64,000 bases of DNA from Vagococcus sp. CY52-2 (GTDB lineage Bacteria > Bacillota > Bacilli > Lactobacillales > Vagococcaceae), in the NCBI RefSeq assembly GCF_022655055.1, contig NZ_CP093384.1, positions 186,001-250,000 of the forward strand, read 5' to 3'. The position numbers and the translations under genes were made by a program. The notes under the pieces were generated by a model, which had not been told where the DNA came from, ran no database searches, and worked only from the letters and a program-made list of their open reading frames with translations. Positions 16,778-26,043 of the stretch are shown here, one piece after another; position 1 is the first letter of the stretch, and each line of letters begins with the position of its first letter.

Positions 16778-18604
16778 ATGAAAAAAAATAGAACGCCCTT
16801 TTTTTCATCTGTTCACTTTAAAATTGCTTTGGTGTTTGTGCTATTATTGATGATTTCGATTGAGATTGTCGGAGCTATTTTTATCCGAGTGCTTGAAACA
16901 TCAACCATTCAAACGTTTGAGGAAAATGTGACTAACCAAGTTGAAACACTCGCGACCAATTTAAGTTCTGAAATTAGCAAAAAAAATGATTCACAACAAG
17001 AATCTAATTTAAAGCGAATTTTAGATGAATTTTCTAAAAACGAAATTTTAGAAGTTCGTTTAGTAGATGATAAAGGGATTGTTATGGCAACAAGTGATCC
17101 AAATCTACAAGGAGATGTTGGAAAAAAAAATGATTATGAATTATTTAATTCATTTAATCAAAAAAAAGAAGAACGGACAGACCCAAAAACGGGGCAGAGG
17201 GTATTTATTAATATTGAACAAATATATTCTCCCACTGGTGATACGGTAATTGGTTCATTATATGTTAAAAGCAATATAGAAAGTAAGTATCAACAAGTTA
17301 GTGAGATTACGTTGATATTTTTCTATGCATCGATGATTGCACTTATCTTTACGTTAATCATAGCGCTGCTTGTATCTAGAACGATTACAAAGCCTATTGG
17401 CGAAATGAAACAACAAGCAGATAGAATTGCTAATGGTGATTATTCAGGACAAGTGGAAGTTTATGGGAAAGACGAATTAGGACAATTAGGGGAGACATTT
17501 AATGAACTGTCTTATCGTGTTAAAGAAACACAAGAAACCATGGATGCTGAAAGGCGTCGCTTAGATAGCGTTCTAACTCATATGTCTGATGGTGTTATCG
17601 GAACCGATCGTCGTGGAAACATCATTTTAATTAATGACACAGCGTTAAATTTACTGCGAATTGGTACTGAAGATGTCATCAATCAATCCATTTTAGAGTT
17701 ATTAAAATTAGGAGATAAGTATAGCTTTAGGGACTTACTAGAAGTACAAGAAGATGTGTTACTTGATTTTAGTGAAGATTTTAGTGAAACAACTCTTATT
17801 CGTGCAGAGTTTTCAATGATTCGGCGAGAGTCTGGTTTTATCAGTGGATTAGTATGTGTGCTTCATGACGTGACCAAAAAAGAAAAAGACGAAGAAGAAC
17901 GTCGCCAATTTGTTTCAAATGTATCTCATGAGTTAAGAACACCTCTAACAAGTATGAAAAGCTACATTGAAGCTTTACTTGATGGCGCATGGCAAGATTC
18001 AGAAGTTGCCCCACAATTTTTAAAAGTTACACAAGAAGAAACCAATCGCATGATTCGGATGATTAATGATTTACTTCAATTATCACGTATGGATGCCAAT
18101 AAAATTGAGTTACAAAAAGAATTAGTCCATTTAAATGAATTGTTTAATTATGTGTTAGATCGTTTTGATATGGTGATTAAGGATAGTGATAGAAATTATG
18201 TGATTAAACGAGAATTTACTCAACGAGCGATTTGGGTCGATATTGATACTGATCGCATGATTCAAGTATTGGATAATATCTTAAATAATGCCATGAAATA
18301 TTCGCCAGATGGTGGAACGATTACTTGTCGTTTACTTGAAACACACAAAAATGTCGTATTAAGTATTTCTGATGAAGGATTAGGTATTCCAAAACAAAAT
18401 CTTGGCAGAGTGTTTGATCGTTTTTTCCGTGTTGATAAAGCACGCTCCCGTGCAATGGGCGGTTCTGGTTTAGGACTGGCTATATCAAAAGAATCAATAC
18501 TAGCACATGGTGGAAATATTTGGGCAGAAAGCGAAGAGAATAAAGGTTCGACATTCTTTATTTCACTACCTTATGAACCCTACGAGGAGGATCTATGGGA
18601 ATGA
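16778..18604 (+). CDS. walK: Sensor histidine kinase WalK (YycG/VicK)
   Basis: About 608 residues: one membrane helix near the N-terminus, an extracellular PAS-like domain, a second helix near residue 190, HAMP (ITKPIGEMKQQADRIANGDY), a cytoplasmic PAS domain, the dimerisation helix with phospho-His384 in FVSNVSHELRTPL, and the ATPase lobe (NNAMKYSPDGG, DEGLGIP, GGSGLGLAIS). The ATG at 16778 follows AGGTGA at a good distance; a GTG at 16766 is an alternative start. It phosphorylates WalR, encoded just upstream. Confidence 0.97.
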   Translation: MKKNRTPFFSSVHFKIALVFVLLLMISIEIVGAIFIRVLETSTIQTFEENVTNQVETLATNLSSEISKKNDSQQESNLKRILDEFSKNEILEVRLVDDKGIVMATSDPNLQGDVGKKNDYELFNSFNQKKEERTDPKTGQRVFINIEQIYSPTGDTVIGSLYVKSNIESKYQQVSEITLIFFYASMIALIFTLIIALLVSRTITKPIGEMKQQADRIANGDYSGQVEVYGKDELGQLGETFNELSYRVKETQETMDAERRRLDSVLTHMSDGVIGTDRRGNIILINDTALNLLRIGTEDVINQSILELLKLGDKYSFRDLLEVQEDVLLDFSEDFSETTLIRAEFSMIRRESGFISGLVCVLHDVTKKEKDEEERRQFVSNVSHELRTPLTSMKSYIEALLDGAWQDSEVAPQFLKVTQEETNRMIRMINDLLQLSRMDANKIELQKELVHLNELFNYVLDRFDMVIKDSDRNYVIKREFTQRAIWVDIDTDRMIQVLDNILNNAMKYSPDGGTITCRLLETHKNVVLSISDEGLGIPKQNLGRVFDRFFRVDKARSRAMGGSGLGLAISKESILAHGGNIWAESEENKGSTFFISLPYEPYEEDLWE

Positions 18605-19890
18605 GTAAATTAGGAGAGAATCTGTTAAAGATTGGTGTCATTTTAATGGTGCTACTTAGTTTATTTTTATCTTGGAAAATTTGGACAAAACCTGCTAATC
18701 GCAGTTTTCAAGATAGAACAGCGAAGGTCAAAGCCGTTGTGCAGAAAAAAGATATGACGGAAGTATATATGCCAACCAAATTATTTTATCATCACGGGAA
18801 TGGAGATCATTTTCTGTACTCTAATAAAGAATCTACCATGACAAGTTTGCATGAGAAAATTGTGTCACTTGAATTTGGGACTGCTCGGACTATGACAACA
18901 GGCCAAGTAGAAAGTCTAATTACGCAACGCGATTTATTTAATTTGGTTTATCCAAGTGCTATTCCAGCCTCTTTATTCATCAATATGAATAATTTATCTA
19001 TCTCCTTGCCACGTGATAGTAAAAACTTAATGTTTAATTGGTTAATTATGTCACTAGATGATGGAAAAATTTACTTTGTGAATTACAAAAATAAATTAGG
19101 AGTAGAAGTTGAGGTTAAAGGAAATATTTCTAGTATTACTTCAATACTTGATGCTGAAAATAATAATTATGTAAACGCCCTATTATCTACAGATAATGTC
19201 GCAGGTATCTATTATTTAGCTGATAGTGCCAAGCTCAAAACTTATAGTTATATTATTGCCACACAGTCTTTTACGACGTTTTCACATGGCTTTTTCAATC
19301 AACCAAATGATTTGTTTTCAAATGAAGGTGAAAACTTAAGTTTGTCAAATAGTGAGGGAGAGTCATTAACTATTGATAGTCAAACAGGTGAAGTGAATTA
19401 TTTTGGTAAGTTAAAACAGAGTCATGTTGGAAATGAAAATAGCTTATATTATGATACGTTTCAATATGTAGAAGACATGGGGACATCTTTAGGTAATCTA
19501 CGATATTTTTCAGATACTAGTAATGAAGTGGTATATAGAAATTATGTAGAAGGATTCCCTGTATTTGGTGATAATATGAAAGGGTGTCTGGCAACGACTG
19601 TTCAAAATAAAAATGTGTTTATTAAAGCCAATCAAGATACCTTGCAAATTCCTCTACCTTCAGACGATTCTGTGACTCTTGTACCCACTCAAGAATTAGT
19701 TGATCATTTGAAAAATCAAGGTGCAGATATGTCTAAAATAATAGATATTCAGATAGGATACAAGTGGGAGCAAAATAAAGAAACGCAACAAGCCATTGAT
19801 TTAGTCCCTTCTTGGTATATAAAATATGATGACAATTGGATGACTCAAGAAGAGTTAGAAAAAACACTGGCTAAAGGAGGCCAGATTTAA
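18595..19890 (+). CDS. yycH: WalK regulator YycH
   Basis: A 431-residue protein with one N-terminal membrane helix (LKIGVILMVLLSLFLSWKIW) and a large extracytoplasmic domain, as in YycH. GAGGAGG precedes the ATG, and the start overlaps the end of walK. With YycI it binds WalK in the membrane and modulates its activity. Sequence conservation in this family is low; operon position supports the call strongly. Confidence 0.92.
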   Translation: MGMSKLGENLLKIGVILMVLLSLFLSWKIWTKPANRSFQDRTAKVKAVVQKKDMTEVYMPTKLFYHHGNGDHFLYSNKESTMTSLHEKIVSLEFGTARTMTTGQVESLITQRDLFNLVYPSAIPASLFINMNNLSISLPRDSKNLMFNWLIMSLDDGKIYFVNYKNKLGVEVEVKGNISSITSILDAENNNYVNALLSTDNVAGIYYLADSAKLKTYSYIIATQSFTTFSHGFFNQPNDLFSNEGENLSLSNSEGESLTIDSQTGEVNYFGKLKQSHVGNENSLYYDTFQYVEDMGTSLGNLRYFSDTSNEVVYRNYVEGFPVFGDNMKGCLATTVQNKNVFIKANQDTLQIPLPSDDSVTLVPTQELVDHLKNQGADMSKIIDIQIGYKWEQNKETQQAIDLVPSWYIKYDDNWMTQEELEKTLAKGGQI

Positions 19891-20723
19891 TGGATTTTAG
19901 ACGAGTTGAAGGCATCTTTTTTATCGTGTTTTTATTTTTGAACATGTTTTTATTCTATATCTATCAAGAAGGAAGAGAGCCTCAAGATTATATTTCAACA
20001 GGAAGTATTTCAGAAAATTTAGAAGAACGTTTAAAGGCTGAACATATTGAAGTCCCTAGCAATCTGTCAAAAGTGAAAAAAGAGGGATACTATCTCTCAG
20101 CAGAAGAAGATGACTTAGCAACTGATGCACGTGAAAAATTGACTGACCAATCATGGCAAGTGAACAATCATCAACTGACTAGTCAAATGATGATTCAATC
20201 TGATGTCGTCATAAAAAAAACAAATGCCATTGAGTCACTTGATAATTTTATTCGTAATTCATCCAATATATTATATGGAATAGATTATGTATTAAACGAA
20301 GAGGAAACCATTCCGTTAAAGAATTATATTTACAATCAAACATATGAAGGTATTCCATTTTATGATGAAACAGCCCAATTATCTGTGATTGTTTCTCAAG
20401 ATAAATTTGAAAATAATCATATATCTAGCTATAAGCAAACACACATTAGTCGCATTGAGCCACTACGTGAAATACAAAGTGTCATTTCTGAGCGTGATGC
20501 GATTATTAGTTTATATACTAATAATCGCATTCAATCTGGCGATACAATTAAATGGATACACTTAGGTTATACGCGTATTTTTTCGGTTCGAGGAAAGGAT
20601 GTCTATATTCCAGCGTGGTTTGTTTCAGTTGAAAGTAGTAAAAATGTGACACAAACAGAACGTGTGAACGCTTTTACTAATGCGGTCATTTCATCTTCTG
20701 TATCAGAGGTTATTAATAAGTAG
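19890..20723 (+). CDS. yycI: WalK regulator YycI
   Basis: A 277-residue protein with one N-terminal membrane helix (FFIVFLFLNMFLFYIY) and an extracytoplasmic domain, matching YycI in topology and size. The start overlaps the yycH stop in TAATG. It contains VYIPAWFVSVES near the C-terminus, typical of the YycH/I fold. It partners YycH in controlling WalK. Confidence 0.92.
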   Translation: MDFRRVEGIFFIVFLFLNMFLFYIYQEGREPQDYISTGSISENLEERLKAEHIEVPSNLSKVKKEGYYLSAEEDDLATDAREKLTDQSWQVNNHQLTSQMMIQSDVVIKKTNAIESLDNFIRNSSNILYGIDYVLNEEETIPLKNYIYNQTYEGIPFYDETAQLSVIVSQDKFENNHISSYKQTHISRIEPLREIQSVISERDAIISLYTNNRIQSGDTIKWIHLGYTRIFSVRGKDVYIPAWFVSVESSKNVTQTERVNAFTNAVISSSVSEVINK

Positions 20724-20747
20724 CTAGTAGGAAGGATGCATTTAATA

Positions 20748-21551
20748 GTGTCAGAAACAAGTTTTAATATTAGTGTACTGGCTAGTGGAAGTACTGGTAA
20801 TTCGTTATATATTGAAACAGATAAACGAAAAGTACTAGTTGATGCTGGTCTTAGTGGAAAAAAAATCACGAGTTTACTATCATCCATTGATCGCTCGCCA
20901 GAAGATTTAGATGCAATTTTGGTAACTCATGAACATCGTGATCATATTCATGGGGTAGGTGTTTTAGCAAGAAAATATCATTTAGATATTTATGCTAATG
21001 AATTAACTTGGCAAGCGATGGAAAAATCAATAGGAAATGTTCCTTTTGAACAACGAAATATATTTGATATGGGAAAAATTATGACTTTTGGTGATATGGA
21101 TATTGAAAGTTTTGGCGTATCCCATGATGCAATAGCGCCACAATTTTATCGATTTTATAAGGATAATAAATCGTTTGTTGTTTTAACCGATACTGGATAT
21201 TGCAGTGAACAAGTTAAAGGCATCATAAAAAATGCTGATGCTTACTTATTAGAAAGTAACCATGACCCTAATATGTTGCGGATGGGTCATTATCCATGGA
21301 ACACTAAGCAACGGATATTAGGTGATAAAGGCCATTTATCAAATGAAGATGGTGCACTAGCTGCTACTGAATTTATTGGTGATCGAACCAAACACATTTA
21401 TTTAGGGCATTTAAGTAAAGAGAATAATATGAAAGAGTTAGCTAATATGACAGTAACAGGTATTTTACAACAACATGGTATTGATGCAGGTGGTCAAGTT
21501 AACATTATGGACACTGACCCTGATAAAGCCTGTGATTTATTTGCAATTTAG
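20748..21551 (+). CDS. yycJ: Metallo-beta-lactamase-fold protein YycJ/WalJ
   Basis: A protein of about 268 residues. It has the metal-binding motif VTHEHRDHIHG near residue 63, SHDAIAPQFYRF, LTDTGYCSE and YLGHLSKENN, the signature of the YycJ exonuclease-like family. I prefer the GTG at 20748 because AGGAAGG directly abuts the ATG at 20736; the protein then begins SETSFNISVLASGSTGNS, like its relatives. It is the last gene of the wal operon and is linked to DNA repair or replication-division coordination in the known family. Confidence 0.93.
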   Translation: MSETSFNISVLASGSTGNSLYIETDKRKVLVDAGLSGKKITSLLSSIDRSPEDLDAILVTHEHRDHIHGVGVLARKYHLDIYANELTWQAMEKSIGNVPFEQRNIFDMGKIMTFGDMDIESFGVSHDAIAPQFYRFYKDNKSFVVLTDTGYCSEQVKGIIKNADAYLLESNHDPNMLRMGHYPWNTKQRILGDKGHLSNEDGALAATEFIGDRTKHIYLGHLSKENNMKELANMTVTGILQQHGIDAGGQVNIMDTDPDKACDLFAI

Positions 21552-21559
21552 TTAAAAAG

Positions 21560-21606
21560 CAACACCCCAATCAGTCGTAGTGCATGGTTGATTGGGGCGT
21601 TTTTAA
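21560..21606 (+). terminator. Bidirectional terminator between yycJ and htrA
   Basis: CACCCCAATCA and TGATTGGGGCG form a strong stem followed by TTTTTAA. It separates the converging yycJ and htrA genes. Confidence 0.85.
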
Positions 21607-21612
21607 TTTATA

Positions 21613-22980
21613 TTAGTTAAAAGGGTTAGTTGAGTTATTACGACTTTGTTCTGTTTGTTGTTCTTGAGCCTGTTTTTGTTGTTCTTCTAATTTACTGGAA
21701 TCTTCAGTCAAGTTAACCGTTGTTTTTGCTTCTTTTCCATCGCGATAGTAAGTCAATTCTATTTTATCACCAATGTTTTTAGAATAAAGAATGGATTGTA
21801 GTTCAGTTGTGCTAGAAATGTCTTTCCCATCTATTTTAGTAATGACATCATATTGTTTCAAACCAGCAGCTGCAGCAGGTGTATCCTTCTCAACAGAGGC
21901 AACTACGACACCATTAGTAATTTTATCATCTAATTTTAGAACACTTTTCTTGTCTTCTGTTTTTAATACATTTAAATTAACCATTTTTATACCAAGCATA
22001 GGACGAGCGACAGATTTACCTTGTTCAAGTTGATTAATGATATTGACTACTTCATTACTTGGAATAGCAAATCCCATCCCTTCAGCACTCACACCAGAAG
22101 CTGCTTGAGCGATTTTACTTGAATTGATTCCAATAACTTGTCCAGCAGTATTGATCAAAGCACCACCAGAGTTACCTGGGTTAATTGCCGCATCTGTTTG
22201 AATAGCTTTACTATTAATAATCGCACCATCAGATGTTTGATTTGTAATCATACGATCTTTTGCTGAGATAATTCCTTGAGAAACAGAGTTTGCAAAAGTT
22301 GATCCAAGAGGAGAACCGATTGCTAGAACAGTTTCACCAACTTTTACGTTGTTTGAATTACCAAATTCAGCTATAGTGGTAACGTCTTTATCGGAAATTT
22401 CAAGAACAGCTAAGTCACTATAGGTATCTGTTCCTATGATTTTGGCATCAGCTTTTTTACCACTATGTAACATAATACTGACAGCACTAGCACCAGCAAC
22501 AACATGATTATTAGTTACAATATAAGCCTTTCCATTATCTTTTCTGTAGATAACACCACTACCTTCACCAGCTTCTTGTAATTCATCTTTAGATGATTGT
22601 GAACCAGAAGCAGGACCAAATATTTTTTCTATATCGGATAATTCAGAATTACTTTTTTGGTAAGTTGTAACGGATACAACAGCATCTTCAACTTTTTCAA
22701 CTGCCTTTGTTACTTCGGATTCAACATTGACATTCACATTGCTGACAGTTGTTTTTCCTTTTTCAACAGGTGCAGTTGTAGTTGACGCATTATTGGAGCT
22801 TGACGCATTATGGTCATTTATATAAGCAGAACCCCCTACTACGAGTAGCCCACCCAATGCACCAGCGGCTAATGAAATACCAAAACGCTTAAAAAGAGAG
22901 GGGTTTGATGGAGTAGGATTATTTTTTTTATGTATCGTTTCACGCTTTTGTTCTTCGTTTGGTGTGACGTCTTTTCTCAT
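21613..22980 (-). CDS. htrA: Membrane-anchored serine protease HtrA/DegP
   Basis: About 455 residues: a cytoplasmic N-terminal tail, one membrane helix (LAAGALGGLLVVGGSAYI), a low-complexity linker, the trypsin-like domain with catalytic His in VTNNHVV, Asp in YSDLAVLEI and Ser in NPGNSGGAL, then one PDZ domain (GVVVASVEKDTPAAAAGLKQ) and a Q/E-rich tail. The ATG at 22980 has GGAGG nine bases upstream; an ATG three codons earlier abuts it. It degrades or refolds misfolded exported proteins. Its position beside the wal operon is conserved in the order. Confidence 0.96.
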   Translation of the reverse strand: MRKDVTPNEEQKRETIHKKNNPTPSNPSLFKRFGISLAAGALGGLLVVGGSAYINDHNASSSNNASTTTAPVEKGKTTVSNVNVNVESEVTKAVEKVEDAVVSVTTYQKSNSELSDIEKIFGPASGSQSSKDELQEAGEGSGVIYRKDNGKAYIVTNNHVVAGASAVSIMLHSGKKADAKIIGTDTYSDLAVLEISDKDVTTIAEFGNSNNVKVGETVLAIGSPLGSTFANSVSQGIISAKDRMITNQTSDGAIINSKAIQTDAAINPGNSGGALINTAGQVIGINSSKIAQAASGVSAEGMGFAIPSNEVVNIINQLEQGKSVARPMLGIKMVNLNVLKTEDKKSVLKLDDKITNGVVVASVEKDTPAAAAGLKQYDVITKIDGKDISSTTELQSILYSKNIGDKIELTYYRDGKEAKTTVNLTEDSSKLEEQQKQAQEQQTEQSRNNSTNPFN

Positions 22981-23152
22981 AGATGTCATCCTCCTTTAAA
23001 TTTATGTTTAACCTATTATAAGATAAGAACGTGGTATTAGTCTAATATTAGTGGTTATATTGGAACAATACTTGAAAAACTTAAGATATTTTTTTAAAAT
23101 ATGAAGAAATAATGAATTTAAGAAAAAAATGTGAAGGCGAGAAATAAAAAAG

Positions 23153-23680
23153 TTATCAACATAACTTATCCACAATTTAGTGGGTAAGTAAAAAATCTTT
23201 ATAATAGAAATTTTTTGATTGTGAGTAAAACTGTGGATAATTTTTTTAGTATAAAAATAAAGAGAACGGATGGATAAAAGTGAAAATAAAAATCATTACG
23301 GTAGGCAAATTAAAAGAGAAATATTTGAGACAGGGGATCGATGAGTATAGTAAACGCTTGAGTCGATATTGCAAATTAGAGATGATAGAGGTGTCTGATG
23401 AAAAAGCACCAGAAAGCCTAAGCCAGATAGAGATGAAACAAGTTAAGGACAAAGAAGGACAACGCATTTTAAGTAAGGTAAGTGACCAAGATTACGTCTT
23501 TGCTTTAGCTATTGAAGGCAAACAATTATCATCAGAAGAATTCGCTAGTGAACTAGACAAATTAACAACACGTGGGAAAAGTCAGTTTGTGTTTATTATA
23601 GGAGGATCACTTGGGTTATCCACAGATGTGTTAAAGAGAAGTGATGAAAAACTATCATTTGGTCGACTGACTTATCCACA
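23153..23680 (+). promoter_or_regulatory. Cluster of DnaA boxes around rlmH
   Basis: Exact TTATCCACA boxes (either strand) lie at 23166-23174, 23232-23240, 23616-23624 and 23672-23680, plus the one-mismatch TTATCAACA at 23153-23161. Three are in the AT-rich gap before rlmH and two inside the gene. DnaA-box clusters near the origin, including one at the rlmH homologue yydA, are reported to titrate DnaA in Bacillus subtilis; a similar role here is an inference. Confidence 0.7.
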
Positions 23681-23759
23681 CCAATTAATGAAATTGGTTT
23701 TAACAGAACAAATTTATCGAACTTTCAGGATTAATAATGGAGAACCGTATCATAAATGA
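23280..23759 (+). CDS. rlmH: 23S rRNA pseudouridine1915 N3-methyltransferase RlmH
   Basis: A SPOUT methyltransferase of 159 residues, the full family length, with [20 protein letters not shown] at the start, [11 protein letters not shown] (SAM-binding knot) and [20 protein letters not shown] at the end. The start is GTG. Its last codons, GAACCGTATCATAAATGA, correspond to the site that SCC-type elements use as an attachment site in staphylococci. An accessory island begins immediately downstream. Confidence 0.97.
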   Translation: MKIKIITVGKLKEKYLRQGIDEYSKRLSRYCKLEMIEVSDEKAPESLSQIEMKQVKDKEGQRILSKVSDQDYVFALAIEGKQLSSEEFASELDKLTTRGKSQFVFIIGGSLGLSTDVLKRSDEKLSFGRLTYPHQLMKLVLTEQIYRTFRINNGEPYHK

Positions 23760-24050
23760 TGCGGTTTTTTTGTTGGTTATCTATATATAGTGTTAAATGA
23801 GGTTGTTAAACCTTGAATAAATACTAATCTTTATATATGCAGAGATAGTTTACTATGTTCTGAATAGAAGCACAAAGTATTTTATTCATCTTCAAATAAT
23901 ATAAGAATACATAACTATGACCAGAAAGAGAAAAAGATAACAACATCAAAAAGTAAGCCAGCTAAATCTAAGGCTGCTAAGGTTTTAGTAGATCATAAAA
24001 ATAAGAAACACTGATTTAGTGGTAAATATGAATATATATTATAACAATGA
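23760..24050 (+). other. Gene-free stretch with a small basic-peptide remnant
   Basis: No intact gene. A short open stretch near 23943-24014 would encode a basic tail (SKPAKSKAAKVLVDHKNKKH) but has no start or ribosome site. This looks like a degraded junction at the left edge of the accessory island. Confidence 0.3.
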
Positions 24051-24086
24051 GTCCAATGACATGAAAGTCATTGGACTTTTTCTATG
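24051..24086 (+). terminator. Terminator-like hairpin
   Basis: AGTCCAATGAC and GTCATTGGACT pair perfectly with loop ATGAAA, followed by TTTTTCT. Confidence 0.8.
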
Positions 24087-24118
24087 CCCCAAAAATGAAT
24101 AATTAAGGAGGTTACGAA

Positions 24119-24340
24119 ATGAAAGTTGAATCAGAAACAGTTAGGAATAAAGTTTTTATGAATGGTAAGAAAACACGTCGTTATTTATTGCAAGGAAGAT
24201 TGAAGGAGATATTGAACCTACTTACTAAAACTAATAAAGAAAAAGTAGTGGCGATTGTTGATGAAAAAGATAGACCAATCCATCCTTTGGTACCAAGTAT
24301 CAGAAATCAGCCATGGACGTTGGAGAAAATAAAAATATGA
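24119..24340 (+). CDS. Small hypothetical protein upstream of radC-like gene
   Basis: 73 residues, basic, without membrane segments (for example RRYLLQGRLKEILNLLTKTN then KVVAIVDEKDRPIHPL). AAGGAGG precedes the ATG at ideal spacing. It ends 16 bases before the RadC-like gene, so both are co-transcribed. I do not recognise it; such small proteins accompany RadC genes on mobile elements. Confidence 0.6.
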   Translation: MKVESETVRNKVFMNGKKTRRYLLQGRLKEILNLLTKTNKEKVVAIVDEKDRPIHPLVPSIRNQPWTLEKIKI

Positions 24341-24356
24341 AGGGAGTAAAATAACG

Positions 24357-24803
24357 ATGAAACCTAGGAAAAGAATTGATGTCGTGAGTTTAAAATTGGT
24401 TAAGGAGTCCAGCTTATTGTATGAGCCAAGACAATGTACTTCTGTGGCATCCGCTTACCAACTAGTGAGACCCTTTATTGAAGAAAAAGATAGAGAACAT
24501 TTGGTTGTCGTGGGGCTCAATACAAAACATGAACCTTTAATTATTAACTTAGTTCATATAGGAACAGTTAATCAGAGTATCGCAGAACCTAGAGATATTT
24601 TTAAACCAGTTCTACTGTCTAACAGTACTAGATATATAGTTGCTCATAATCATCCTTCTGGAGATACGACACCTTCAACACAAGATAAGTTATTAACAAA
24701 AAAATTAAAAGCTGCGGGAGAGTTGTTAGGAATAGAATTACTGGATCATTTAATTATAGGAGGTAATTGTTATTATTCTTTTAAAGAAGAGGGACAACTA
24801 TAA
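24357..24803 (+). CDS. RadC-family JAB-domain protein
   Basis: 148 residues corresponding to the JAB/MPN metalloprotease-like domain of RadC. The metal motif is visible as AHNHPSGDTTPSTQD near residues 98-112, with ELLDHLIIGGNCYYSF at the end. The N-terminal helix-hairpin-helix part of chromosomal RadC is absent, as in the short mobile-element versions found in SCC-type elements, plasmids and phages. Its role is uncertain despite the DNA-repair name. Confidence 0.85.
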   Translation: MKPRKRIDVVSLKLVKESSLLYEPRQCTSVASAYQLVRPFIEEKDREHLVVVGLNTKHEPLIINLVHIGTVNQSIAEPRDIFKPVLLSNSTRYIVAHNHPSGDTTPSTQDKLLTKKLKAAGELLGIELLDHLIIGGNCYYSFKEEGQL

Positions 24804-24901
24804 GGAGTTAGTTTGTAAGGTATTGATGATTCAGCTTTCATCTTGTTATGTGGGAGGCATGGAATGATTGATTTAAAGAGAGAGAAAGGTATTTGAAAAA
24901 T

Positions 24902-24985
24902 ATGATTGTGGAAATATTAGAGTTATTGGTAGATTGCTTATCAGAAATATTAGATACTATGGAAGAAATAGGAGGAAGCAAATGA
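24902..24985 (+). CDS. Tiny acidic peptide
   Basis: 27 residues (MIVEILELLVDCLSEILDTM, then EEIGGSK), amphipathic and helical. A GGAGGAAG ribosome site for the next gene lies in its end, and the stop overlaps that start (ATGA). No database family is known to me. Coding status rests on the coupling only. Confidence 0.35.
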   Translation: MIVEILELLVDCLSEILDTMEEIGGSK

Positions 24986-25056
24986 ATTGGTTTAAATTAT
25001 TTATTAAGGTAACTACTACGATTGTTATAGAGGTTCTGTTGCAAAGTTTTAAATAA
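24982..25056 (+). pseudogene. Gene start cut by the first IS1216
   Basis: A start with a good ribosome site (GGAGGAAGCAA) encodes MNWFKLFIKVTTTIVIE, then enters the IS1216 inverted repeat and stops after a few codons. This is the 5' end of a gene truncated by the insertion; the remainder is not found beyond the second IS. Confidence 0.45.
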
Positions 25057-25840
25057 AGAATAAAATCCCTTACGGTATCTATGATTTAAGCTGGGATTCC
25101 CAATAATACCTTGATTTCAGTACAGACCGAAAACCCGAAGAGAGTGCCTTCTTTTCGGGTTTTCTTATATAATCCTCGAATGGCTTCCATGCCTTTAATC
25201 GTGGTAGAGGCAGTGCGTAAACTTCGATAGAATTTATTGCGTCTCTTTACTGGACGATGGTCTTGTTCAATCAAATTATTCAGGTATTTAATGGTACGAT
25301 GTTCTGTCCCTTGATAAAAGCCGTATTCTTTTAGTTTCTTAAAGGCACTTGTAATAGAGGGGGCTTTATCTGTGACTACAACCTTCGGTTCATCAAACTG
25401 CTTCACTAACCGCTTAAGAAAAGCATAGGCTGCTTGTGTGTCCCGTTTTTTACGTAACCAAATATCCAAGGTTAAACCATCTGCATCGATGGCTCGATAC
25501 AAATAATGCCATTTTCCTTTAATTTTGATGTACGTTTCATCCATTTTCCATGAATAAAAGGATTTTTTATTTTTCTTTTTCCAAATTTGATAGAGTAGTT
25601 TGCCATATTCTTGCACCCAACGATAAATCGTCGTATGAGAAACGTTAATGCCACGATCATATAAGATTTCTTGAACTTCACGATAGCTAAGGTTATAACG
25701 AAGATAGTAGCCCACGGCTACAATAATCACATCCTGCTGAAATTGCTTTCCTTTAAAATGATTCATCGTCATTCCTCCTGCTATCTTTTTCTATTATTCT
25801 ACCTTATTTGATAGTAGATTTAAAACTTTGCAACAGAACC
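25032..25840 (-). mobile_element. IS1216-type element (IS6 family), copy 1
   Basis: 809 bp bounded by GGTTCTGTTGCAAAGTTTTA and its inverse (AAACTTTGCAACAGAACC), the IS1216/IS26-group ends. It encodes one transposase. The flanking octamers (GTTATAGA left, CATCGAAG right) do not match, so there is no simple target duplication. With copy 2 it brackets the lsa(E)-lnu(B) region in direct orientation. Confidence 0.96.
25086..25772 (-). CDS. IS1216-type transposase
   Basis: 228 residues with an N-terminal helix-turn-helix (SYREVQEILYDRGINVSHTT) and a DDE catalytic core: first Asp in WKMDETYIKIKGKWHYLYRA, second in VVTDKAPS, Glu in NLIEQDHRPVKRR. Full length and identical to the second copy. IS6-family enzymes act by replicative cointegrate formation or conservative targeted recombination, which moves neighbouring resistance genes as translocatable units. 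Confidence 0.97.
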   Translation of the reverse strand: MTMNHFKGKQFQQDVIIVAVGYYLRYNLSYREVQEILYDRGINVSHTTIYRWVQEYGKLLYQIWKKKNKKSFYSWKMDETYIKIKGKWHYLYRAIDADGLTLDIWLRKKRDTQAAYAFLKRLVKQFDEPKVVVTDKAPSITSAFKKLKEYGFYQGTEHRTIKYLNNLIEQDHRPVKRRNKFYRSLRTASTTIKGMEAIRGLYKKTRKEGTLFGFSVCTEIKVLLGIPA

Positions 25841-25982
25841 CATCGAAGCCTCTAGTGAGCAGCATCTGAACGACATTGATGAGTTCAATATCAACAGGAA
25901 TGGTCTTATCGGCGCATTTACAACAAGGCTTCGACCAAATTTCACTGTATAGCTCTAAACATCGTGGACACATCGTCATCAT
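25841..25982 (-). pseudogene. Zinc-ribbon protein truncated by IS1216
   Basis: A start with AAGGAAGTG upstream encodes MMTMCPRCLELYSEIWSKPC, then CKCADKTIPVDIELINVVQM and LLTRGFD, and then runs into the IS1216 end. The paired CPRC and CCKC motifs suggest a small zinc ribbon. Function unknown; the 3' part is lost. Confidence 0.55.
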
Positions 25983-26043
25983 ACAATCACTTCCTTCACC
26001 AGTTTATAGAAAGTAGTTCTTTTAAGATTAAGTGCCTGCATAG

